Shown here piece by piece: positions 1-6,862 of a DNA stretch of 8,889 bases. The DNA comes from Methanosphaera sp. rholeuAM6 (GTDB lineage: Archaea; Methanobacteriota; Methanobacteria; Methanobacteriales; Methanobacteriaceae). Under the pieces are notes generated by a model. The model worked only from the letters and a program-made list of their open reading frames with translations, had not been told where the DNA came from and did no database searches. The stretch lies in contig MVAA01000013.1 of NCBI GenBank assembly GCA_003266105.1, positions 1 through 8,889 of the forward strand. The letters run 5' to 3'. Every line of letters begins with the position of its first letter. The stretch's first letter is position 1. Position numbers and translations under genes: made by a program.

Positions 1-17
1 AAAAAAGACATTTTAAA

Positions 18-35
18 TATTAGTATCAACTAATA
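18..35. other. Short hairpin (7-bp stem, 4-nt loop)
   Basis: TATTAGT (18-24) and ACTAATA (29-35) are perfect reverse complements around the loop ATCA. It could mark the 3' end of a gene to the left of the window or a small regulatory structure. With mostly A-T pairs and no long T run following, it is a weak terminator candidate. Confidence 0.25.
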
Positions 36-211
36 ATAAATTGGATGTAAATATTTTAATTTAAATATTTAAGGAAAGCAAAATACTACAAATAGAATAA
101 AATACTTTAAAATACAGAAAATTACGATTAAAATATTTATAAAGTTAAATAATTATTTTTAAAGAAAAAATAATCTTTTAATGGATAATTAAAAATTGTT
201 AAACAGTTTTT

Positions 212-216
212 GGTGA
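212..216 (+). promoter_or_regulatory. Ribosome binding site of the first membrane protein gene
   Basis: GGTGA lies 4 nt before the ATG at 221 and is complementary to the archaeal 16S rRNA 3' end (core GGAGGTGAT). It fixes this ATG as the start and is one of the signs that the genome is archaeal. Confidence 0.7.
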
Positions 217-220
217 AATA

Positions 221-502
221 ATGTTAGAAGAATTTGTACCATTACTAGCTCTGATAATATTTGGTAATATAGAAAACCTAATCCTTGCATCACATGGTGT
301 AGTTAAAGGAGCTAACCCCGTTAAACTCGGAATTGCAAGTTTAATTTGTGTTCTTTCCTGGTTTGTAATAGGAACTGTCGGAACAAATGTTGCAATGGCT
401 TATTCAAGTTTAATCGAATTAATTGGTGGTGTTGCCATATTCATTTTAGGTCTAGAATCCATGATTGGAGCATTTAGATACAACGAAGATGAAAACTACT
501 AG
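221..502 (+). CDS. Small three-helix membrane protein A, half-transporter-like
   Basis: This encodes a 93-aa integral membrane protein of unrecognised family. Three hydrophobic segments are visible at about residues 5-24, 36-53 and 64-84. The pattern is GNIEN (15-19) at the end of helix 1, NP (32-33) in the first loop, W47 with IGT-GT in helix 2, then IEL-IGG and ILGL in helix 3. This recalls one half of LysE/TerC/MntP-type transporters, whose six helices are thought to arise from a duplicated three-helix unit; that assignment is inference. Positive charges lie in loop 1 (K29, K35) and at the C-terminus (R86). The N-terminus carries only E3 and E4, and loop 2 has no positive residue, so the positive-inside rule predicts N-out, C-in. 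The tail is acidic. The gene is followed 8 bp later by a paralogue predicted to have the opposite orientation, so the two probably form one transporter. Substrate unknown. Confidence 0.8.
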   Translation: MLEEFVPLLALIIFGNIENLILASHGVVKGANPVKLGIASLICVLSWFVIGTVGTNVAMAYSSLIELIGGVAIFILGLESMIGAFRYNEDENY

Positions 503-506
503 GTGA
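501..506 (+). promoter_or_regulatory. Ribosome binding site overlapping the upstream stop codon
   Basis: AGGTGA begins inside the TAG stop (500-502) of the first membrane protein gene and lies 4 nt before the ATG at 511. Ribosomes ending the first frame are positioned on this site, which suggests translational coupling and near-equal production of the two proteins. Confidence 0.7.
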
Positions 507-510
507 AAAT

Positions 511-795
511 ATGGGATTAAGTGAATATAAGGAATTTCTAGGATTATTAATATTTGGAAACATAGAAAACCTAGTATTATCATCACAAGGGGCAGTATCA
601 TCTGTAAACCCAGTGATATTAGCTGGATTAACTGTTATTGCAGTAATAGGATGGTTTGCAATAGGAACATTTGGTACAAAAATAGCTATTAAATATGCTA
701 GAGTAATTGAATTCATAGGAGGATTAGCAATATTCATTCTAGGTCTTCAATCAATTTTAGCAGCTTTACCTGCTGTTATTCAACAATTCTTATAA
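511..795 (+). CDS. Small three-helix membrane protein B, paralogue of the preceding gene
   Basis: This 94-aa membrane protein aligns end to end, almost without gaps, with its upstream neighbour. Shared blocks are FGNIENL (15-21), NPV (33-35), GWF-IGT-GT (47-56) and IE-IGG-AIFILGL (66-79). Hydrophobic segments lie at about residues 9-25, 35-55 and 65-86. The charges are reversed relative to the neighbour: K7 at the N-terminus and K57, K61 and R64 in loop 2, with none in loop 1 or the C-terminal tail. The positive-inside rule therefore predicts N-in, C-out, antiparallel to its partner. The two probably assemble as a heteromer equivalent to one six-helix transporter with inverted repeats. The conserved GNIEN polar motif could line the transport path. 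Family and substrate are not recognised; LysE/TerC-like is a structural guess. The gene sits in an operon with an 8-bp gap, followed by a terminator-like region. Confidence 0.8.
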   Translation: MGLSEYKEFLGLLIFGNIENLVLSSQGAVSSVNPVILAGLTVIAVIGWFAIGTFGTKIAIKYARVIEFIGGLAIFILGLQSILAALPAVIQQFL

Positions 796-796
796 C

Positions 797-839
797 GGAA
801 TTTTTTAGGAAAATTATTCCTAATTCAATACTATTTTTT
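797..839 (+). terminator. Hairpin and T-tract ending the membrane protein operon
   Basis: TTAGGAA (805-811) and TTCCTAA (817-823) form a 7-bp stem with loop AATTA. GGAAT (797-801) can alternatively pair with ATTCC (816-820). T6 runs occur at 801-806 and 834-839. Archaeal termination relies mainly on U-tracts, so the T runs matter more than the stem. It begins 2 bp past the stop codon at 795. Confidence 0.5.
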
Positions 840-845
840 AAAATG

Positions 846-853
846 AAAAAAAA
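846..853 (-). terminator. U-tract terminator of the large helicase-nuclease gene
   Basis: An A8 run on the plus strand reads as T8 on the minus strand, 5 nt downstream of the helicase TGA stop (859-861). A U8 stretch straight after a stop is a typical archaeal intrinsic terminator. Together with 797-839 it makes the short convergent gap terminating on both strands. Confidence 0.5.
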
Positions 854-858
854 GATGT

Positions 859-3800
859 TCATTTAGTATCGTCATTCAATGTAACAATACTATCTGAATC
901 GATTTTAAGTTTATTTGAGAACCTTAAGAAATTGATTACTTCATTTAACTTATTGGACGTTTTTGCAGATAATGATTTGAAACCAAACAATTTGGATACC
1001 TGTTTGGCTAATTCATCAATTTTAACTGAATTATTAAGTATTAATACTTGTGTTATTGCTTCAATTATTTCATCATCAGATATGTAATCAATATTTGGTT
1101 TAACTCTTTTTCTTACTACAATATCTTTTTTAAAGATATAATAATAATTATTTTTAACATAAATTTCTTGTGAATACTGCAATAAATTCGTTATTAAAGA
1201 ATCTATTTTAGTTTTGAACTTTTTAGTTGCTTTAACGTTATACACTTTTTTAAGACGATTATATATCTCATCACGATGTATAGGCGATTCCGTATTTATA
1301 ATTTCTTCAATAACTTCAATTACGTCAGAATCATTTAGGGAATAAAAGTCTTCACAGTCTATCTCATTTTCATAGTAATCATATTCTTTTTCCGTTGATG
1401 GTTGACCGAAACTAACTTTTTTTATCTGTATTTTGGATTTGATTTTATCCTTAAAACTCAATGATTTATCCTTCGGTTTAACAGACTTAACCTCATCCTT
1501 AAAACCCCTAGATTCATTCTTCGGTTTAACAGACTTAACCTCATCCTTAAAACTCACAGGTTTATCCTTCAGTTTTTCAGATGTTACATCTTCCGTAATG
1601 TCCAATGATTTATCTTCAACTTTATGTGACGGGATATCATCTGTATAATCCAAATCAGTATCTTCAACATCTTCAGATTTTACATCATCCTCGTTTTTAA
1701 TTGGATTATCAATGATTTCTTCTTCAACATCATCGACATTGTTATTTATATTACCATTTCCACGTATATCATTTATATCAGGAATTATCACATCATCATT
1801 ATCTTCTTCATCCAATACTTCAAAAATCTCATCAAATTCATCAAGATATTTATTTTCCTTACTTGAAGCAGATTCAACATCCGGTTCAATTACGTCTTCA
1901 TCATAATCATCATTTTGTGTAATCTGAGATTCGATTTCTGTTTCATTACCCTGTTTTGTGGATTCCTGTTTAACTTCTTTAGCAATGGTTGCTTTGGTAG
2001 TAACTTTATCAGTGTTTATTTCATTAAGATCTTTTACATGCTGTTCTTTGTTTTTTATTGCTTCATTAATTGTATAAATAAGATTTTGTCTGGCATTTTG
2101 CCTGTTATGATACCAGTCTGTTGACCATATTCTAATAAAGTTCCATCCTAACCCTTCCAGGATATTTTGTCTTATCCTGTCACGTTCTCTTGCGGAGATA
2201 TTCTCATTATTGCTTGAACCGTCACATTCAATTCCCAATATGTATTCATCAGGATTGCTTGGATCGATTACAGCTAAATCAATTCTATAACCTGCACATC
2301 CTACACGTTTTTCTATTTTATACCCTTTTTTAGTAAGGAAATTATACACAGATTCTTCAAATTTGGATTCAAAGTTTTCCTCTTCCACATAATCAGAAGG
2401 GAATTTTCCATGTTCTGCATAGTATAAAAATGTTTTAAGTACCTGTACACCTTTAGGGGTTCTGGATTTAATCTGCATATCCGCTGATTTGAAGTTGGAA
2501 AATACTACACATTTTTCCTTTGCACGTGTAGTTAACACATTTAATCTACGTTCTCCACCATCATTATTCAACGGTCCGAAACTATTGGATAATACATGTG
2601 CTGCATCAAAACCATAACCGATACTGATGAGCATTACGTCCCGCTCATCTCCCTGTATGTTTTCAATATTTTTAACGAAGAAGGACTTTTCACCTGTTGT
2701 ATTGAAATATGGATCCAGCTGTGGATTTTCTATTAATCGTGATTCAAGCTCTTCAAGTATTGCCTGTTTTTGAGCAACACTGAATGTTCCTATTCCCAAA
2801 CTTTTAGTAAAACCATATCTTCCATAATGTGCTAATGCATAGTTTACAACTTCCTTTGCTTCTCCCCTGTTTTGTCTTGTTTTTCCTTTATCATATATGT
2901 TATCCGGATTGTACACTAATTTTAATCCCAAATCGTCCGAATCCATTATTGGTGATGGATATATGCACAAATCATTGTTATAGAATTCCAGATTTGACAC
3001 TGCTATCAATGATTCATGTCTGCTACGGTAATGGCATTTCAACATCCTGTATGGAAGTACCGTTTTACAGAAATGGAGTATGCTTTCAACATCCTGAACA
3101 TGCATCTGTTCGGCTTCCAGTGAATCCACATCATTTTCTACATCAAAGAATGCTGTAGGTGGTAGCTGTTTTGTATCGCCCATGATAATATAATGTTTTC
3201 CTCTAAGTAATGCACCGATAGCATCTTCAATCCTTACCTGACTAGCTTCATCAAATATTATGTAATCAAAGAAAGATTCGTATTTTTTCGTGTCAAGATA
3301 CTGTGCAATAGACAATGGACTCATGAGTAGACATGGTTTAATATCCGTGATTATGTCCGGACATTCATTTAACACCTGTCTTATGGATTTATGGTTTCGT
3401 TTTTTGTTCATTTCATGAACAAGAATTCCCAGTTGTGACGTTGGTGCTATACTAAGTGACAAGTCTGGTCGTTTGTTGTCCAATATTTCTCTTACCCTGA
3501 ATCTGTTAAGATTTATTGTTTCTAAATCCAGCTGATTGAATGTTTGAATATTTTTCTCGTATATGTTTGAATTAAAGTTTTTCAATAATTCATTATCATC
3601 AAATATTTTTATCAAGATATTGTTTGCGAAGTTAAACTCAAATAACGGTAATATTGCTTCGGGTTTTATTTTATCTTCTTTTATCAGTTTTATTATTTCT
3701 TTTGTGTAATCGTTTTTGTACTGTATACAGTATGTATTGAATTGACTCCAGTTACTTAGTGATCTGATGTTTTCGGATATGCTCTGTATTAATTCGTTGA

Positions 3801-6390
3801 ATTCATCCACTCTTACTGAATTGATATTGTTTTGGTTGAGTTTATCTTTGAAATGTAATATTGCATTTAAATATTCATAATCTTCCTTTATTTCATTATA
3901 ATGTATTTCCAAATCATTAAGTGTTCTTTGAAGTTCTCTTTTGGTTGTTTCATCCAGGATTACTCTGTTTGAATTTCCGTTTTTAACAAATTTGGATATG
4001 TTATCATATTCAATTGCTAGTTTTGAGAAGTCGGTGTCCACATTTTTCCATGATTTAAAGTATTTTTTGGCTGTTTTATCGTGGTCATCAATGAATTTTT
4101 TCAGTTGCTTTTGTTTGTATAACTGGTTTACATGATATTCCAAATCATCAAGCGTTTTGAAGTATTCTTTTTTGTATATTTTTGCTACCTTATGATTTAT
4201 ATCATTTATTTCATCGAATATCGTGAGAAGTTTTTCCATTTCGTATATGATTTTCTCTGTAGTTAATGAGTTTGAATTAGTGTAAGGCAGTACCTTGTTT
4301 TTTACTGCGTTAACTTCATCATTCCACTTGAGCAGATTATCAAAGTCTTCTGTTATTGTATCATCATTTACATCCTGTGAATAGTAACTTTTAAGTTCAT
4401 TTTTGGATTTTTTATAATCCTTGTTCATGAATTTTGTAAACGAATCCTTGTTTGCTCTGAATTGGTAGAATTTCTGTACTATTTCCGGATCGTTTAATGC
4501 TCTTTTTACTGGTGAATCCTGGAGCAGTTTTGATGCTTCCTTAATGTTTGATAATAATATTCTAACTTCATGGTGGAACATTATATCTGATGATATTTCC
4601 AGAGTTTTTGTTTGCAGTAAAAGTTCATCCAAACGTTCTTTGATTGGTTCAATTTTGATTTTTGTTACATCGATTTTGTTATCAAAATTATTCTGATATT
4701 CCTGTACTTTTTTTACTATTGTTTTTAACTTGTCTTCTTCTGTTGAATAGTCCTGGTCGGATAAGGTTAGTTTTGCCTGTTGTATGTACTTGCCTATTTC
4801 ACCATACTTTGTTGGTTGTTTGAGGTTGGTTTTTTGACTGAATTCTTCAATTTCATGTTGTATGTGTTCCATGTGACTGTCTATTTCTGATGATTTAAAA
4901 TTAATGTTATCTATATCATCCGGTGAAATATAGTCTATGTTTGTATAGTTCCATGGATTATCTTTAATTGGGTTAATTAATTTGTATATTTCTGCTATTT
5001 GGTCTATGTTTGAAAGTAGCTCTGAGCGTTTTTGTGGATTGTATTTTTTAAGGCTAGGTAGATTGAACTTGTAAACTCTCTGACCATACTTTTCCAATTC
5101 CTGATACTTGTATTCATACAAACCAATTAAATCATATATTGTAAGATTGGTGTCACCGTATTTTGAACGAATGAGCTCACTATATTCGTTAAGTTTACTT
5201 ATAGACTGTTTGAGTTTATCATAATCTTCATAATCCTCTACGGAAACCTTATCCTGTAATAGTGATTTGTTTAAATCATCAAGAAAAGCTCTTTTTCTTG
5301 TTTTATTACTGTGTAATTCCAGACAATAGTTTCCAAGACCTATGGAATCCATTCTCTTTTTAACAACGTCAAGTGCAGCCATCTTTTCACTGACAAATAA
5401 AATTTTCTTTTCGTTTGCCAGTAATTCGGATATTAAATTCACAATGGTCTGAGATTTTCCAGTACCTGGAGGTCCTTCAACAACCAGACTATTACCCTTT
5501 TTTGCATCTTCTATTACTGCTATCTGTGATGAATCTGCATCAACTACGTTATATACTTCTTTAGGATTTAGGTTTTCATCTATAGTGTTAATGTCAAATG
5601 AATCAAAATTATTTACTTCACTTAATCCGAATAGTCTTCCTATTTCACTACTTTCTATATCGGACCAGTTTTCTACCGTTAAATCCTTATACATTACAAA
5701 TTTTTTGAAACTGAAAGTGCTTATGTATATTTTACTAATTACTTTCCATCCTTTCTTGAATTCTATTGCCCTTTTGACCTTACCAATATAATCCAATAAA
5801 TCATTTTTAGATTCTATGCTCTCCTGTTCTGGTATAATTATCCCTTGATCCTGAAATTTATGTTTTAATGATAAATTTAATGAAATATCTTCCCTTGTCC
5901 ATTGAACTTTAAATGGTGAACCAACAGAACGTCTTGATATTTCAATAGGAATCAAAACCAATGGTGCTCTATGAACCATATTGTCCTTTGCTTGTTTCCA
6001 TTCAACAAATCCTAAAGCTAAGAATAAGTTATTATATCCTAAATCCTGGATAGTTGTCTTATAATATTGGAACAATGAAAATAACCGTTTCTGCAATTCC
6101 TTTTCCGTAAGTGTTGTCTGAAGCTGTAATTCATCCTCATCATTTGATTCTACAGGTATGGACCATACGGCATCTTCTGAATCCTTTGATGATGATTTTG
6201 GTTTAAAAGCCAGTTTATTTTTGTTCAAAACTAGAGAATCATATAAATCCAAAAGACTTATATCAACAATAGGGATTGTTCTAGCAACCTCTTTAAAGTT
6301 TAATAAGTTATTTCTTAAACCCATATCCAGCAGGTTCTGTTGTAAAGTGTTAAATACATTATTAAAGTTTAAATTAGAACGTTTTTCCAT
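859..6390 (-). CDS. DUF4011-type SF1 helicase with Vsr-like nuclease (Hhe-like defence protein)
   Basis: This 1843-aa multidomain protein starts with the DUF4011 signature LRNNLLNF (25-32). An SF1 helicase core follows: Walker A GPPGTGKS (306-313), Walker B DEAS (1047-1050), motif III GDTKQLPP (1071-1078), YRSR (1121-1124), QGDERD (1246-1251) and TTRAK with probable arginine finger R1289. A charged helical insert, partly coiled-coil-like, separates Walker A from Walker B (about 375-985). Residues 1340-1430 are a DUF559/Vsr-fold nuclease with E1346, D1371, E1388, D1390 and the conserved IWSTDW. Next come an acidic linker (1450-1574), five 16-residue repeats (1575-1654) and two winged-helix-like segments (1688-1755 and 1770-1838) resembling DUF3320. 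Proteins of this layout (DUF4011-helicase-Vsr, Hhe) are reported as single-gene antiphage systems that probably unwind and cut foreign DNA; that role here is inferred. The ATG at 6390 has a weak AGGGA site (6395-6399), and the N-terminus fits the family. All helicase motifs look intact. Confidence 0.9.
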   Translation of the reverse strand: MEKRSNLNFNNVFNTLQQNLLDMGLRNNLLNFKEVARTIPIVDISLLDLYDSLVLNKNKLAFKPKSSSKDSEDAVWSIPVESNDEDELQLQTTLTEKELQKRLFSLFQYYKTTIQDLGYNNLFLALGFVEWKQAKDNMVHRAPLVLIPIEISRRSVGSPFKVQWTREDISLNLSLKHKFQDQGIIIPEQESIESKNDLLDYIGKVKRAIEFKKGWKVISKIYISTFSFKKFVMYKDLTVENWSDIESSEIGRLFGLSEVNNFDSFDINTIDENLNPKEVYNVVDADSSQIAVIEDAKKGNSLVVEGPPGTGKSQTIVNLISELLANEKKILFVSEKMAALDVVKKRMDSIGLGNYCLELHSNKTRKRAFLDDLNKSLLQDKVSVEDYEDYDKLKQSISKLNEYSELIRSKYGDTNLTIYDLIGLYEYKYQELEKYGQRVYKFNLPSLKKYNPQKRSELLSNIDQIAEIYKLINPIKDNPWNYTNIDYISPDDIDNINFKSSEIDSHMEHIQHEIEEFSQKTNLKQPTKYGEIGKYIQQAKLTLSDQDYSTEEDKLKTIVKKVQEYQNNFDNKIDVTKIKIEPIKERLDELLLQTKTLEISSDIMFHHEVRILLSNIKEASKLLQDSPVKRALNDPEIVQKFYQFRANKDSFTKFMNKDYKKSKNELKSYYSQDVNDDTITEDFDNLLKWNDEVNAVKNKVLPYTNSNSLTTEKIIYEMEKLLTIFDEINDINHKVAKIYKKEYFKTLDDLEYHVNQLYKQKQLKKFIDDHDKTAKKYFKSWKNVDTDFSKLAIEYDNISKFVKNGNSNRVILDETTKRELQRTLNDLEIHYNEIKEDYEYLNAILHFKDKLNQNNINSVRVDEFNELIQSISENIRSLSNWSQFNTYCIQYKNDYTKEIIKLIKEDKIKPEAILPLFEFNFANNILIKIFDDNELLKNFNSNIYEKNIQTFNQLDLETINLNRFRVREILDNKRPDLSLSIAPTSQLGILVHEMNKKRNHKSIRQVLNECPDIITDIKPCLLMSPLSIAQYLDTKKYESFFDYIIFDEASQVRIEDAIGALLRGKHYIIMGDTKQLPPTAFFDVENDVDSLEAEQMHVQDVESILHFCKTVLPYRMLKCHYRSRHESLIAVSNLEFYNNDLCIYPSPIMDSDDLGLKLVYNPDNIYDKGKTRQNRGEAKEVVNYALAHYGRYGFTKSLGIGTFSVAQKQAILEELESRLIENPQLDPYFNTTGEKSFFVKNIENIQGDERDVMLISIGYGFDAAHVLSNSFGPLNNDGGERRLNVLTTRAKEKCVVFSNFKSADMQIKSRTPKGVQVLKTFLYYAEHGKFPSDYVEEENFESKFEESVYNFLTKKGYKIEKRVGCAGYRIDLAVIDPSNPDEYILGIECDGSSNNENISARERDRIRQNILEGLGWNFIRIWSTDWYHNRQNARQNLIYTINEAIKNKEQHVKDLNEINTDKVTTKATIAKEVKQESTKQGNETEIESQITQNDDYDEDVIEPDVESASSKENKYLDEFDEIFEVLDEEDNDDVIIPDINDIRGNGNINNNVDDVEEEIIDNPIKNEDDVKSEDVEDTDLDYTDDIPSHKVEDKSLDITEDVTSEKLKDKPVSFKDEVKSVKPKNESRGFKDEVKSVKPKDKSLSFKDKIKSKIQIKKVSFGQPSTEKEYDYYENEIDCEDFYSLNDSDVIEVIEEIINTESPIHRDEIYNRLKKVYNVKATKKFKTKIDSLITNLLQYSQEIYVKNNYYYIFKKDIVVRKRVKPNIDYISDDEIIEAITQVLILNNSVKIDELAKQVSKLFGFKSLSAKTSNKLNEVINFLRFSNKLKIDSDSIVTLNDDTK
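1429..1668 (-). repeat. Five in-frame 48-bp tandem repeats in the helicase linker
   Basis: The linker (residues 1575-1654) divides into five 16-residue units without gaps: VEDTDLDYTDDIPSHK, VEDKSLDITEDVTSEK, LKDKPVSFKDEVKSVK, PKNESRGFKDEVKSVK, PKDKSLSFKDKIKSKI. At DNA level a 35-bp stretch is identical at 1471-1505 and 1519-1553, exactly 48 bp apart, and partial copies extend to both sides. The identity points to recent tandem duplication or repair slippage. Net charge moves from about -5 in the first unit to about +4 in the last, turning an acidic linker into a basic one just before the winged-helix segments. Confidence 0.85.
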
Positions 6391-6547
6391 AAAATCCCTG
6401 TGAAAAAATATAATTAATTAGAATAATTGATAAAAAAATATTCTTTACAAAAAATTCTTATATTAATTGATATGTAAATAACAAATAATATAATTTTACT
6501 TATGAATTGAATAATCGAAAATTTACTTAAATAAAAAATGTGATATT
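6391..6547. promoter_or_regulatory. Divergent promoter region between the helicase and MazG-like genes
   Basis: This 157-bp, highly AT-rich gap must drive the helicase gene leftwards and the MazG-like gene rightwards. For the MazG-like gene the best TATA candidate is TAATATAA (6486-6493), with initiation expected near 6517. For the helicase, TTAATATAAG on the minus strand (6457-6466) would give a leader of about 45 nt, and the AT-rich stretch at 6406-6416 is a closer alternative. The base composition makes several placements possible. Three phased copies of AATTGA lie here (separate entry) and could be a shared operator. Confidence 0.5.
6425..6510 (+). repeat. AATTGA repeated three times at exact 40-bp intervals
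   Basis: AATTGA occurs at 6425-6430, 6465-6470 and 6505-6510. The first two copies extend to AATTGATA. The 40-bp period is close to four helical turns, so all three copies would face the same side of the DNA. Such phasing is typical of cooperative regulator binding; the AT-rich background means chance cannot be excluded. Confidence 0.4.
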
Positions 6548-6862
6548 ATGGAAGAAGTAATAAATAGAATCATAAAATTTAGAGATGACAGAGATTGGAA
6601 ACAATTCCAAAGTCTTGAAAATTTAGCCAAATCCATTTCCATTGAGTCTGGAGAACTTTTAGAAAATTTTCAATGGAATAATGATTATAAAATTAAAGAT
6701 GTTGAAGAAGAATTGGCAGATGTTCTAATATACTCATATTTAATGGCTATTACAATGGATGTTGATGTTAAGGAGATTATGTTAAGAAAAATAGAAAAAA
6801 ATGAGGAAAAATATCCTGTTAATAAAAGTCGTGGAAAATCAACCAAATATACTGAATTATAG
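6548..6862 (+). CDS. MazG-like nucleotide pyrophosphohydrolase
   Basis: This 104-aa all-alpha NTP pyrophosphohydrolase resembles the RS21-C6/dCTPase branch of the MazG superfamily. Such enzymes hydrolyse (d)NTPs to monophosphates and pyrophosphate, removing damaged or unwanted nucleotides. The metal-binding motif ExxE-(n)-ExxD is intact: E33 and E36 in IESGE, then E55 and D58 in EELAD, 18 residues apart. Family hallmarks include RDWKQF (15-20), NLAKSISIE (25-33) and FQW (41-43). Length is normal for a single-domain member. GTGAT (6540-6544), 3 nt before the ATG, is the ribosome binding site. The gene diverges from the helicase-nuclease and its last 6 bp overlap the end of the DUF853 ATPase gene. 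Related enzymes occur both as housekeeping house-cleaning proteins and in phage-defence contexts; the sequence does not decide between these. Substrate preference is not readable from sequence alone. Confidence 0.88.
   Translation: MEEVINRIIKFRDDRDWKQFQSLENLAKSISIESGELLENFQWNNDYKIKDVEEELADVLIYSYLMAITMDVDVKEIMLRKIEKNEEKYPVNKSRGKSTKYTEL
6787..6811 (-). terminator. Candidate U-tract terminator of the DUF853 gene, inside the MazG-like gene
   Basis: Plus-strand A runs at 6787-6791 (A5), 6795-6801 (A7) and 6807-6811 (A5) read as three U-tracts on the minus strand, starting 46 nt downstream of the DUF853 gene stop. Because the two genes overlap tail to tail, any terminator for the ATPase gene must lie within the MazG-like coding sequence, and this is the best match. 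The same bases encode a Lys/Glu-rich stretch, so their A-richness may be coincidental. Confidence 0.35.

Larger units (their letters stand above)
1..220 (+). promoter_or_regulatory. Upstream non-coding region with candidate TATA box
   Basis: No coding frame is supported here; the sequence is extremely AT-rich. The best promoter candidate for the downstream gene pair is the TATA-like stretch TATTTATAAA at 134-143, preceded by an A-rich stretch that could serve as a BRE. Archaeal initiation about 25 bp downstream would leave a leader of roughly 50 nt before the ATG at 221. A 12-bp perfect palindrome, TTAAATATTTAA, lies at 61-72, but such sequences are common by chance at this base composition. 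The TATA call rests on sequence resemblance only. Confidence 0.4.

Noticed and set aside
14..69. Three copies of TAAATATT (14-21, 48-55, 62-69) as possible operators
   Set aside because: Spacing is irregular (34 and 14 bp) and such A/T-only octamers are expected often in this sequence.
221..795. Toxin-antitoxin pair of two small adjacent genes
   Set aside because: Both products are paralogous membrane proteins with matching conserved motifs; neither looks like a toxin or an antitoxin.
1433..1648. Plus-strand open frame with a serine- and leucine-rich repetitive product over the helicase linker
   Set aside because: It is antisense to the in-frame 48-bp repeats of the helicase gene; its repetition merely mirrors them, and it has no ribosome binding site of its own.
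1429..1668. CRISPR-like or minisatellite array
   Set aside because: The period is exactly 48 bp, in frame, with no unique spacers between the repeats; the units read as related 16-residue peptides.
2829..3158. Plus-strand 109-codon open frame inside the helicase gene
   Set aside because: It is antisense to conserved helicase motifs (Walker B, motif III, YRSR), so the minus-strand reading is certain; the product has no recognisable features.
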